A DNA stretch of 22,763 nucleotides from contig DATBFX010000157.1 of the NCBI GenBank assembly GCA_036558305.1, positions 1 through 22,763 on the forward strand, written 5' to 3'. Every line of letters begins with the position of its first letter. The first letter of the stretch is position 1. The DNA is from DATBFX01 sp036558305 (GTDB taxonomy: Bacteria; Chloroflexota; Chloroflexia; Thermomicrobiales; UBA6265). Shown in pieces: positions 7,723 through 14,228 of the stretch. Position numbers and translations under genes: made by a program. The notes beneath the pieces are model-generated. The model saw only the letters and a program-made list of their open reading frames with translations. It made no database searches and was not told the DNA's origin.

Positions 7723-7749
7723 CGGGGCAGGCAACGGTGGCCTGCCCCG
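7723..7749 (-). terminator. terminator candidate of the MMPL exporter gene
   Basis: A 10-bp stem (CGGGGCAGGC at 7723-7732 with GCCTGCCCCG at 7740-7749, 7-base loop) lies 38 bases past the exporter stop on the minus strand. There is no strong T-tract, so the call rests on stem quality and position. Confidence 0.5.
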
Positions 7750-7787
7750 ACGCGTTTGTTGGTGGTCCGTTTCCTCCGAAGGTGGCT

Positions 7788-10091
7788 CTAATCGCCGGGT
7801 GCTGCTTCGGGAGGGACCGTACGCGGTAGTGTCGGCGTGCCCTCGACGTGGAGATCGGGCAGCCAGCCGAGCCAGCGCGGCAGGTACCAGTTGCGGTCGC
7901 CGAGCAGGGCCATGCTCGCCGGTACCAGGACCAGGCGGACGATGGTCGCGTCGACGAGGATCGCCACCGCCAACCCGAAACCGAGTTGCTGGAAAAAGAC
8001 GATCTCGCCGCTCGCGAACGCCCCGAAGACGACGACCATGATCGAGGCCGCCCCGGTGATGATCCGGGCCGTGGAGCGCAGCCCGACCGCGACCGCCTCC
8101 CGGTTGTTCCCCGTCCGGTCGTAGTGCTCGCGGATGCGGCTGAGCAGGAAGACGTGGTAGTCCATGCTGAGTCCGAAGAGGATGCAGAAGAGGAAGATCG
8201 GCAACCACGCCTCGATGGTCGGCGTCTGCTCGAACCCGAAGAACCCGTGCAGATACCCCTTCTGGAAGACGAGCACGAGCAGGCCGTAGGCGGCGCCGAC
8301 CGAGAGCAGGTTCATCGCGATCGCTTTGATCGGTACGACGAGCGACCGGAAGGCGAGCAGGAGCAACAGGAAACTCAACCCGAGCACCAGGGCGAAGACG
8401 CGGGGTGTCCACCGCGCGATCAGGAGGTTGAGGTCGGCGTTCGCGGCCGGGTCGCCGGCGACGTAGACCGCGGCATCGACGCCCGCGAAGGCGCGCGGAA
8501 TCAGGTCGTGCCGCAACCTGGCGACCGTCTCGTCCGCGGCCGGCGAGTTGCCGTCCGCCGTCAACGGTACTTCGACCACGCCGAGGGTGCCGCCTGCGTT
8601 CCACTGCCGTGCCGTCACCGGGCCAAACGACCCGTCCTGTCCCAATGCCACGACGAGGCGATCGATGGCCGCCTCGCTCTCGGGTCCGCGCTTGGCATCG
8701 ACGACGATCTCGACGGGTTCGACCAGACCGGCGGCGAACTCGCTCCGCAGAATCTGGTATGCCTGTTTGACATCCCCGGCCGGCAGCGACTCGGCTCCGG
8801 CCGTGCCACGCCGCAAATCGACGTACGGCACCGCCGCCGCAATCAGAAGCCCTGATGCAATCAGCACGCTGACGACCGGGCGTGCCATGACCAGTTGGGT
8901 CAACTGACCCCAGAACCCAGTCGCAGGCTGCGAGGGAGAGGCGGAAGGCGGAAGGCGGAAGGCGGAGCGGCCCCGGTTTCCTGTTCCCTGTTCCCTGTTC
9001 CCTCGGTCCTCGCCGCCTTCCGCCTTCCGCCTTCCGCCCTTACGGCGTCGCGGCCACTCGATCCGGTCGCCGAGGAGGCCGAGCAGGGCGGGAATCAGTG
9101 TCAGGGTGGCGAGGACGGCGACGACGACGGCGAGGATGGCCCCGGCGCCGAGGCTGCGGAACAGGGTCGTCGGCAGGAGGAACATCCCCAACAGGGCGAT
9201 CGCGACCGTGCCGCCGGAGAAGAGCACGGCGCGGCCGGCGGTACCGCCGGCGAGTGCGATCGCCTCCTGCGGCGGTCGACCGTGCCGCCGCTCCTCCCGG
9301 TAGCGATCGACGACGAAGAGGGCGTAGTCGACTCCGACGGCCAACCCGATCAGCGTGATCATGTTCAGTGCGTAGACCGACATCTCGGTCAGCCGGCTCA
9401 GCAGCACCGTCAGGCCGACCGCGCCGAGGATGGACACCACGGCCAGCGAGATCGGCACGCCGGCGGCGACGAGGGCGCCGAAGACGATCACCAGCACCAC
9501 CAACGCCGCCGGCAGGCCGACCACGTCCGAGCGGATCAGGTCCCGCGTCACCAGGCGGTTCTCCGCGGCGTCGATGCTGACGTCGCCGATGGTCAGGACC
9601 TCGTAGCCGGTCGTCCGCGACGCCAGTTGGGCGATCCGATCGGGGAATGCCTCGTCGTTGCCTTCCAGCGTGACCGGGATCAGCGTCGTCCGGCGGTCGG
9701 GCGAAACCAGGAGCGGCGCCCGCTGGTCGCCGGCGGCGACGGCGTCGTAATAGGTCGGCGCCTCGCGCACCGTCCCGGTCATGCCGCGGAGGTCGGTGAC
9801 GATCGCCTCGACGGTTTGCCGAAACCCGGGATCGTCGACCGTCAACACCGCGGAGCGGACGATCACCACCTCCGAATCGGTTTGGTCGGACGGCATGCGT
9901 TGTTGGACCAGGTCGTCGCCGCGCACCGACTCGGGTTTGCCGACGAACGCGTCGTCGTTGGTCAAATCCCCGCCGAATGCCGCCGCGCCGACTCCGATCG
10001 CGACGAGCGCGACCAACCAGCCGGCGACGACGAGCCGGCCGCGGCGGGCACAAAACCGGGCCAAGCGGGCCGTCGAAAGTTCCATCGCCAT
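7788..10091 (-). CDS. MMPL/RND-superfamily membrane exporter with a repeat-derived linker
   Basis: The gene encodes 767 residues in the duplicated MMPL plan: helix 1 near residues 18-40, an external domain, a bundle of five helices, a cytoplasmic linker, then the same again. Signature segments are GLAVGVDYALFVVDRYREER in the first half and GLSMDYHVFLLSRIREHYD in the second. Such proteins use the proton gradient to export lipids, pigments or drugs. ATG 10091 is preferred over an earlier frame start at 10118 because GGAGAG lies ~7 bases upstream. Residues ~350-385, in the linker between the halves, are encoded by heptanucleotide repeats (8940-9038), clearly an in-frame insertion. The gene is monocistronic, downstream of a two-component system that may control it. 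The substrate is unknown. Confidence 0.93.
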   Translation of the reverse strand: MAMELSTARLARFCARRGRLVVAGWLVALVAIGVGAAAFGGDLTNDDAFVGKPESVRGDDLVQQRMPSDQTDSEVVIVRSAVLTVDDPGFRQTVEAIVTDLRGMTGTVREAPTYYDAVAAGDQRAPLLVSPDRRTTLIPVTLEGNDEAFPDRIAQLASRTTGYEVLTIGDVSIDAAENRLVTRDLIRSDVVGLPAALVVLVIVFGALVAAGVPISLAVVSILGAVGLTVLLSRLTEMSVYALNMITLIGLAVGVDYALFVVDRYREERRHGRPPQEAIALAGGTAGRAVLFSGGTVAIALLGMFLLPTTLFRSLGAGAILAVVVAVLATLTLIPALLGLLGDRIEWPRRRKGGRRKAEGGEDRGNREQGTGNRGRSAFRLPPSASPSQPATGFWGQLTQLVMARPVVSVLIASGLLIAAAVPYVDLRRGTAGAESLPAGDVKQAYQILRSEFAAGLVEPVEIVVDAKRGPESEAAIDRLVVALGQDGSFGPVTARQWNAGGTLGVVEVPLTADGNSPAADETVARLRHDLIPRAFAGVDAAVYVAGDPAANADLNLLIARWTPRVFALVLGLSFLLLLLAFRSLVVPIKAIAMNLLSVGAAYGLLVLVFQKGYLHGFFGFEQTPTIEAWLPIFLFCILFGLSMDYHVFLLSRIREHYDRTGNNREAVAVGLRSTARIITGAASIMVVVFGAFASGEIVFFQQLGFGLAVAILVDATIVRLVLVPASMALLGDRNWYLPRWLGWLPDLHVEGTPTLPRTVPPEAAPGD
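8940..9038. repeat. heptanucleotide tandem repeats forming a 26-bp inverted repeat inside a gene
   Basis: On the plus strand, three copies of GCGGAAG (8941-8961) are followed by three of GTTCCCT (8983-9003) and three of GCCTTCC (9015-9035). Bases 8940-8965 are the exact complement of 9013-9038, so the block can form a 26-bp hairpin with a 47-base loop. It stays in frame in the MMPL gene and encodes a Gly/Arg/Glu/Gln-rich linker on the minus strand (GGRRKAEGGEDRGNREQGTG and beyond). The composition is unlike the flanking coding sequence. Short tandem heptamers of this kind are known in filamentous cyanobacteria; a similar dispersed element is inferred here. Confidence 0.9.
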
Positions 10092-10135
10092 CTCGCTTCT
10101 CTCCAATATGCCGACCACCCGTGTGAAAGCGCTAA

Positions 10136-10148
10136 ACCTGATTCAGGT
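10136..10148. promoter_or_regulatory. palindrome ACCTGA-T-TCAGGT, possible operator of the exporter gene
   Basis: A perfect 6-1-6 palindrome lies 45-57 bases upstream of the exporter ATG, in an A/T-richer part of the gap. The size and position suit a dimeric repressor or activator. No cognate regulator is identified; the adjacent LuxR-type response regulator is one candidate. Confidence 0.35.
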
Positions 10149-10205
10149 ATAGCGGTCCGGCGCTCCGCAGTCGTCGGCCAAAGCGCGGCTTGTGCGAACG
10201 GAATT

Positions 10206-10227
10206 GGGACCGCCTTTTGGCGGTCCC
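10206..10227 (-). terminator. terminator of the two-component operon
   Basis: A 9-bp perfect stem (GGGACCGCC at 10206-10214 with GGCGGTCCC at 10219-10227) closes a 4-base loop, 45 bases past the regulator stop on the minus strand, and is followed in that direction by AATTCCGTTCG. It separates the two-component genes from the exporter gene. Confidence 0.6.
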
Positions 10228-10272
10228 GTTCGACAATCCTCGTACTCGGTATGCGACAAATGGTGGAGGTGC

Positions 10273-10941
10273 CTATCCCGGCTCTTCACTGTCGTCGAGC
10301 GAGGCCAACCCTTCGCGGAGGGCGTAGAGCGCGGCTTGTGTCCGGCTGGCAAGATGGAGCTTGCCCAGGATGGTGCTGACGTGGGTCCGCACCGTCGCCT
10401 CGCTGAGCCCCAGTGCGTCGGCAATCTGCTGGTTGCCAAAACCGCGGGCGACGAGTCGCAGAACCTCGACTTCCCGTGGTGTCAGGGGGTCGGGGGTGGG
10501 AGGGCGCTCTGAGCCGTGCGCGATCTCCTGGAGGACCTTGCGGGCGATGCTGGGATGGAGCGAGGCCTCGCCCCGGTGCACCTGGCGGATGGCCCGTACC
10601 AGGTCTTCGGGGCTGGAATCCTTCAGCAGGTAGCCGCGGGCGCCGGCTTTGACGGCCGGGAAGACCTTGTCGTCGGTCGCGAAGCTCGTCAGGACCAGGA
10701 TGCAGGCGTCCGGCCAGGTCGCCGTGATCCTGCGGATCGCCTCGATGCCGTCGATCTCCGGCAAAACCAGGTCCATCAGGGTCACGTCCGGCCGCAGGCG
10801 GATCACCTCGGCGACGGCCTCGCGGCCATCGGCCGCCTCGCCGGCGACCTCGATGTCGGGTTCGGTGGACAGGAGGGCACGGATCCCCTTGCGGACGATG
10901 GCGTGGTCCTCGGCCAGGAACACCCGGATCGGTCCGCTCAC
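10273..10941 (-). CDS. NarL/FixJ-type response regulator (receiver + LuxR-type HTH)
   Basis: The gene encodes 222 residues. The receiver domain (4-120) has the acidic pair E11-D12, phosphoacceptor D57 (LMDLVLPEIDG), T85 and K107 (LLKDSS). The C-terminal LuxR/GerE helix-turn-helix (~153-207) reads LTPREVEVLRLVARGFGNQQ, then IADALGLSEATVRTHVSTIL. It is the DNA-binding half of a two-component pair. The GTG start shares a 4-base GTGA overlap with the stop of the upstream kinase gene, so translation is probably coupled and its own Shine-Dalgarno is weak. A terminator follows. Targets are unknown; the neighbouring MMPL exporter and the kinase operon itself are the obvious candidates. Confidence 0.96.
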   Translation of the reverse strand: MSGPIRVFLAEDHAIVRKGIRALLSTEPDIEVAGEAADGREAVAEVIRLRPDVTLMDLVLPEIDGIEAIRRITATWPDACILVLTSFATDDKVFPAVKAGARGYLLKDSSPEDLVRAIRQVHRGEASLHPSIARKVLQEIAHGSERPPTPDPLTPREVEVLRLVARGFGNQQIADALGLSEATVRTHVSTILGKLHLASRTQAALYALREGLASLDDSEEPG

Positions 10942-12197
10942 CGGGGGACCACCACGCGGACCCGCGTCCCTTGGCCGGGCCGGCTGTCGACGACCAACCG
11001 GCCGCCCACGCGCGCGGCCCGCTCCGCCATTCCGCGGAGTCCCAGACCGCCGCGCGTCCGTGCCGCGTCCGGATCGAAGCCGATTCCGTCGTCGGCGATC
11101 TCCAACGTCACGGCCCGTTCGTCCTGGTGGAGATCGACCGCGATGCGGTGGGCCCGGGCGTGTTTGAGCGCGTTGTTGAGTGCTTCCTGGGAAATCCGGT
11201 CGAACTCGGCCTCGACGGCGGGGGGCAAGGCGCCGTCGCCTTCGACCGCCAGCGTCGTGGCGACGCCGACCCGTCCTTCCACCGCCTGGAGGCGCGCCTG
11301 CAGGGCGGCCGCCAGCCCTTCTTCCTCAAGCACGGGCGGGCGGAGTTCGAAAATCAACAGCCGCATCTCTTGCAGGGCGTGCTGGGCGGTCGCGGCCAGG
11401 TCGCGCAACTCGCGATCGGCGGAGTCAACCTGCCCCGCGGCGATTTGACGCCGGGCGGCCTCGGCCGAGAGGGTCAGACCGTAGAGTGCCTGGGTCACCG
11501 AGTCGTGGAGATCGCGCGCCAAACGGTTGCGCTCTTCCACGACCGCCAATGCCTCGACCTGGGCGGTGGAGGTCTCCAAGCGGCGATACGCCCCTTGCAA
11601 CTCGGTCACCAGCGCCTCCGAGCGGTACCGCGCCGCCGCGTACGAGACGACGAAGAGGAAGGCGGCCCCGTACATGACGACGAGGGCGAGACTCTTCGGC
11701 CAATCCTGCGTCGCGAGCAGCGCGAGCGCCATGACGACGGTGAAGACGCCGACCCAGCGGACGGCCGCCGATCGAGGGACCAGGGTCATCACCTGGGCGC
11801 AGAGCGGGATGAAGAGGATGGCGAAGTAATCGAGGTCGGGGAGCAGGAAGATGAGGACGGGAACGATCGCGGTCTGAATTGGCAGGTAGAGCCGCGGATA
11901 CCATCCGAAGCGAAGCCGGATCGGTCGCTCCGTGACCAGCAAGACGACGGAGGCGACCAGCAGCACCGCAGCAACCCGGGCCGCCGTTCCGTCGAAAAAG
12001 GACGTGTCGTCGGCGGCGCGGATGGCCGTTGCGAGCCAGATGGGAAGACTGAGCAGGTAAAAGAAGCGGATATCCTCCCGGCCGGGAACCAGCAGGGCCG
12101 TGTCCGGATCGCGATCGACGACCGGCGTGGAAGGGGCTGGTCCGCCGCGCGGGGGCGCGAGTGTGGCAGGTTCGCACGGCGTGGAGTGATCGACCAT
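10938..12197 (-). CDS. sensor histidine kinase, NarX/DesK-like (HisKA_3 + HATPase)
   Basis: The gene encodes 419 residues from the ATG at 12197. About six membrane helices lie between residues ~46 and 188 with only short loops, so the stimulus is probably sensed in or at the membrane. A short coiled linker leads to the HisKA_3 dimerisation motif EERNRLARDLHDSVTQALYG with phospho-His H231. The ATPase domain follows: N box EALNNALKHA (~338-347), G1 DDGIGFD (~369-375), G2 GGLGLRGM (~383-390). The frame is open to 12416, but that N-terminus would overlap the divergent gene and is not membrane-like; a GAGG lies 10 bases before the chosen ATG. It overlaps its cognate regulator by 4 bases. The signal is unknown. 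Confidence 0.94.
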   Translation of the reverse strand: MVDHSTPCEPATLAPPRGGPAPSTPVVDRDPDTALLVPGREDIRFFYLLSLPIWLATAIRAADDTSFFDGTAARVAAVLLVASVVLLVTERPIRLRFGWYPRLYLPIQTAIVPVLIFLLPDLDYFAILFIPLCAQVMTLVPRSAAVRWVGVFTVVMALALLATQDWPKSLALVVMYGAAFLFVVSYAAARYRSEALVTELQGAYRRLETSTAQVEALAVVEERNRLARDLHDSVTQALYGLTLSAEAARRQIAAGQVDSADRELRDLAATAQHALQEMRLLIFELRPPVLEEEGLAAALQARLQAVEGRVGVATTLAVEGDGALPPAVEAEFDRISQEALNNALKHARAHRIAVDLHQDERAVTLEIADDGIGFDPDAARTRGGLGLRGMAERAARVGGRLVVDSRPGQGTRVRVVVPR

Positions 12198-12250
12198 CGG
12201 GTTCGTGCCTCGTCTGCCAGCCGGGTGATCGTGCGAACGGGTGGCGAACA

Positions 12251-12256
12251 ATTCTA
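12251..12256 (-). promoter_or_regulatory. candidate -10 box of the two-component operon
   Basis: The minus strand reads TAGAAT at this point, one mismatch from TATAAT, 53 bases before the kinase ATG. A CTGGCC lies 16 bases further upstream as a poor -35. The 177-base divergent gap must also hold the promoter of the eRF1-like gene. Confidence 0.3.
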
Positions 12257-12374
12257 GTCGACCCACCGCCTCGGCCAGCGCATCGCGGTCTTTCCTGGCA
12301 CGGAATGTGTTTCGTGGTAGGGGGGTGCTCGGTTTCGGGCGTCGACAGATCGACCATGAGCAGGAGTCGATGCG

Positions 12375-13670
12375 ATGGCAATCGAACCGGTCGAACGAAT
12401 CCACGAACAGGAGCACGACACCTCGTTGGCACTCGATCTCCGGGAGACGCTGGCACGGTTGGCAGCCCTACCGCCTTCGCTGGACGCGCCATACCTGACG
12501 GTCGGTTTGGACTGGCGTCCCCAGGGCGAATCGCCGGGGGTCCGGCCGCCGCGGCGGCACTTCGACGATTTGGCCGAAGAACTGCGCGGTCGCTTCGGGC
12601 CGCGCGGGGCGGCCTGCGACAGCGTGAGCGCCGATCTCGACCGGATCGCGGCGTACCTGGACGACGAACTCGATCCCGCGGCGCAGGGCGTCGTGTTCGT
12701 CGCCTGTGCCCACCGCGGCGTCTTCGAGCCGATCCCGCTCGATGTGCCGGTGGCGACCGAGGCGACCACCGGACCGACGCCGTCGCTGCGGCAACTCGCC
12801 CGGGTCGTCGAGGACTTCCCGCGTTACGCGGTCGTCGTCGCCGATCAGCGGGAAGCGATTCTCTGGACGATCGAGCGGCGGACGTGGCAGCGCAGCGTCG
12901 AGGTGTCCGGCACCGACTATCCGCGCAAGCAACAGCAAGGCGGCTGGTCGCAGAAGCGGTACCAGAAGCGGGCCGACGAACGGATCGAGGCGTTCGCGAA
13001 GACGGTCGCCGAGGAGACGCGCCGCGTCTTCGATTCGGAGCAGATCGACTACTTGATCGTCGGCGCGGACGAGATCATGGCGACGCAGCTCCTGTCCGCC
13101 TTCCACCAGACCGTCGCGGCGAAGGTGATCCGGACGGTCTCGCTGGCGATCACCGCGTCCGACGCGGACGTGCAGGCGGTGACCGAACCGGTCGTGGCGC
13201 AGGCCGAGCGCGAGCGCGAGTTGGCGGCCGTGCAGCGGGTGCGCGACGGGGTCGGCGCCGGTGGCAAGGGCGTCGCCGGGGCGGAGGACACGTTGACGGC
13301 GCTGCAGACGGGGCAGGTGATGACGCTGGTCATGGACGACGACTTCGCGCGTCCCGGTTGGGCCGACTACACCATGCCCCTCTACGGTGTCGGCGAGGTC
13401 CCGTCCGCGCACCCGGCAGGCGGCGACGCCACGAGCATCGTGCCGGTGGCGTTGGAGGACGAGCTGATCCGGTTGGCGATCCAGGTCGGCGCCGAGATCG
13501 AGGTGATCCAGAGTACGGTCGCCTTCAACGACGAGGAACAGCAGCGAATCCCCGATGGGGACGGGGCGTTGCCGCGCGCCCAGGCCGCGCTGGAACTCGA
13601 CGCGCTCGGCGGTGTCGGCGGCGTTCTGCGGTACGCGCTGGACGCCGGGCAACCGACGGCGGATTTGTGA
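12375..13670 (+). CDS. bacterial eRF1-like protein (baeRF/VLRF1-type) with GGWSQ motif
   Basis: The gene encodes 431 residues; the ATG follows AGGAG at 8 bases. Residues 150-260 resemble the middle domain of archaeal/eukaryotic release factor 1: YAVVVADQREAILWTIE, then QQGGWSQKRYQKRAD with GGWSQ at 189-193 in the place of the GGQ loop, then a helix-rich stretch ending YLIVGADEI. The C-terminal part (~300-425) has an eRF1 domain-3/L7Ae-like segment (EDELIRLAIQVGAEIEVIQ). Relatives include yeast Vms1, which cleaves peptidyl-tRNA on stalled ribosomes, and bacterial Balon/Rv2629-type factors that occupy idle ribosomes. It probably acts on stalled or hibernating ribosomes in the cytoplasm. Which activity it has cannot be told. 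It is divergent from the two-component operon and is followed by a small unknown gene. Confidence 0.82.
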   Translation: MAIEPVERIHEQEHDTSLALDLRETLARLAALPPSLDAPYLTVGLDWRPQGESPGVRPPRRHFDDLAEELRGRFGPRGAACDSVSADLDRIAAYLDDELDPAAQGVVFVACAHRGVFEPIPLDVPVATEATTGPTPSLRQLARVVEDFPRYAVVVADQREAILWTIERRTWQRSVEVSGTDYPRKQQQGGWSQKRYQKRADERIEAFAKTVAEETRRVFDSEQIDYLIVGADEIMATQLLSAFHQTVAAKVIRTVSLAITASDADVQAVTEPVVAQAERERELAAVQRVRDGVGAGGKGVAGAEDTLTALQTGQVMTLVMDDDFARPGWADYTMPLYGVGEVPSAHPAGGDATSIVPVALEDELIRLAIQVGAEIEVIQSTVAFNDEEQQRIPDGDGALPRAQAALELDALGGVGGVLRYALDAGQPTADL

Positions 13671-13764
13671 GGCGGAAGCTCATGAATCCGTCGCCGTACC
13701 CACACTTGACACCGACCGTCGCCTGAGCAAAGCTTCCCGCCGTCGGTGTGTCCGAAAGTCACGC

Positions 13765-13786
13765 CGCCGCCGGGCGCCCGGCGGCG
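13765..13786. terminator. 22-base perfect palindrome, terminator-like
   Basis: A fully self-complementary G+C sequence centred at 13775/13776 lies 94 bases after the eRF1-like stop and 48 bases before the next ATG. As RNA it could fold a ~9-bp stem with a tetraloop. With no T-run it may only attenuate, partly separating the two plus-strand genes. Confidence 0.4.
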
Positions 13787-13833
13787 ACGAAGGGCGTGCG
13801 GGCGACAACCTGTCGGTGCAACGGAGAGCGGCA

Positions 13834-14163
13834 ATGGCGGCGAAACGAACCCCGGTGAGCCGTGACACGCGCTTCCGCATCCTCGCGGCGGAAGCCCACA
13901 GTTGGTCGTCGCTGTTGCTCGAGGACGACCGCGGCCAGCGCTACCTCTACGTCGTCGACACCGATGCGCTGACGAGAGTTGCGGCCGACTCCGCCGACGA
14001 TCTGCTCGCCAAACGCGCCTATCGCCCCTGGCGCGGAGACCGTTCCTGGGCGCCGCTCGACGAGTTGCCGCTGATCAAGCAGGCCGCCGCGACCGCTCCT
14101 CCGCCCGAGGCGACCGTGGGTTTCCCAACGGGATCGGACCATTCTGAGGCGCAACCGTCCTGA
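13834..14163 (+). CDS. small hypothetical protein
   Basis: The gene encodes 109 residues. The ATG has GGAGAG 6 bases upstream (ACGGAGAGCGGCAATG); the open frame extends further back but through the palindromic gap. Sequence features are SRDTRFRILAAEAHSWSSLL, a likely two-strand segment EDDRGQRYLYVVDTDALTRV, and a WRGDRSWAPLDELPLIKQ helix, then a disordered Pro/Glu/Ser tail. No signal peptide, membrane helix or cysteine pair is seen. I do not recognise the family. It follows the eRF1-like gene by 163 bases and could be co-transcribed if the intervening palindrome does not terminate. It is convergent with the solute-binding protein gene. Confidence 0.65.
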   Translation: MAAKRTPVSRDTRFRILAAEAHSWSSLLLEDDRGQRYLYVVDTDALTRVAADSADDLLAKRAYRPWRGDRSWAPLDELPLIKQAAATAPPPEATVGFPTGSDHSEAQPS

Positions 14164-14228
14164 GGTCGTCGGTCGAAGCCGTGCCGACTCCGTACAACTC
14201 CGTTGCGGACGACCGGCCCTGAGTCGGG

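Noticed and set aside
5473..7829. Long alternative frames on both strands across the PQQ dehydrogenase gene
   Set aside because: They are highly Arg/Gly/Asp-rich without motifs, while the chosen minus-strand frame carries the whole quinoprotein signature.
8940..9038. Interpretation of the repeat block as a CRISPR array
   Set aside because: The units are 7 bases long, directly tandem and without spacers, and there are no cas genes.
8940..9038. Interpretation of the repeat block as a frameshift or pseudogene-making insertion in the exporter
   Set aside because: The frame is intact through the block and both halves of the exporter are complete with normal motifs.
8895..10379. A 494-codon plus-strand frame opposite the MMPL exporter
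   Set aside because: Its Asp/His/Gln/Arg-rich composition is that of an antisense shadow; the exporter frame has the expected helices and family motifs.
12296..12313. A sigma-54-like promoter (TGGCACG) upstream of the eRF1-like gene
   Set aside because: The GG element is present but the -12 GC at the required spacing is GT, and no enhancer-binding protein gene is near.
12468..13652. A 394-codon minus-strand frame opposite the eRF1-like gene
   Set aside because: It has no recognisable domain and typical shadow composition; the plus strand has a Shine-Dalgarno and the GGWSQ domain.
13682..13726. A 14-codon reading frame after the eRF1-like gene, with a loose GAGG upstream
   Set aside because: It is too short to judge, with no leader-peptide feature such as a run of regulatory codons; it could arise by chance.
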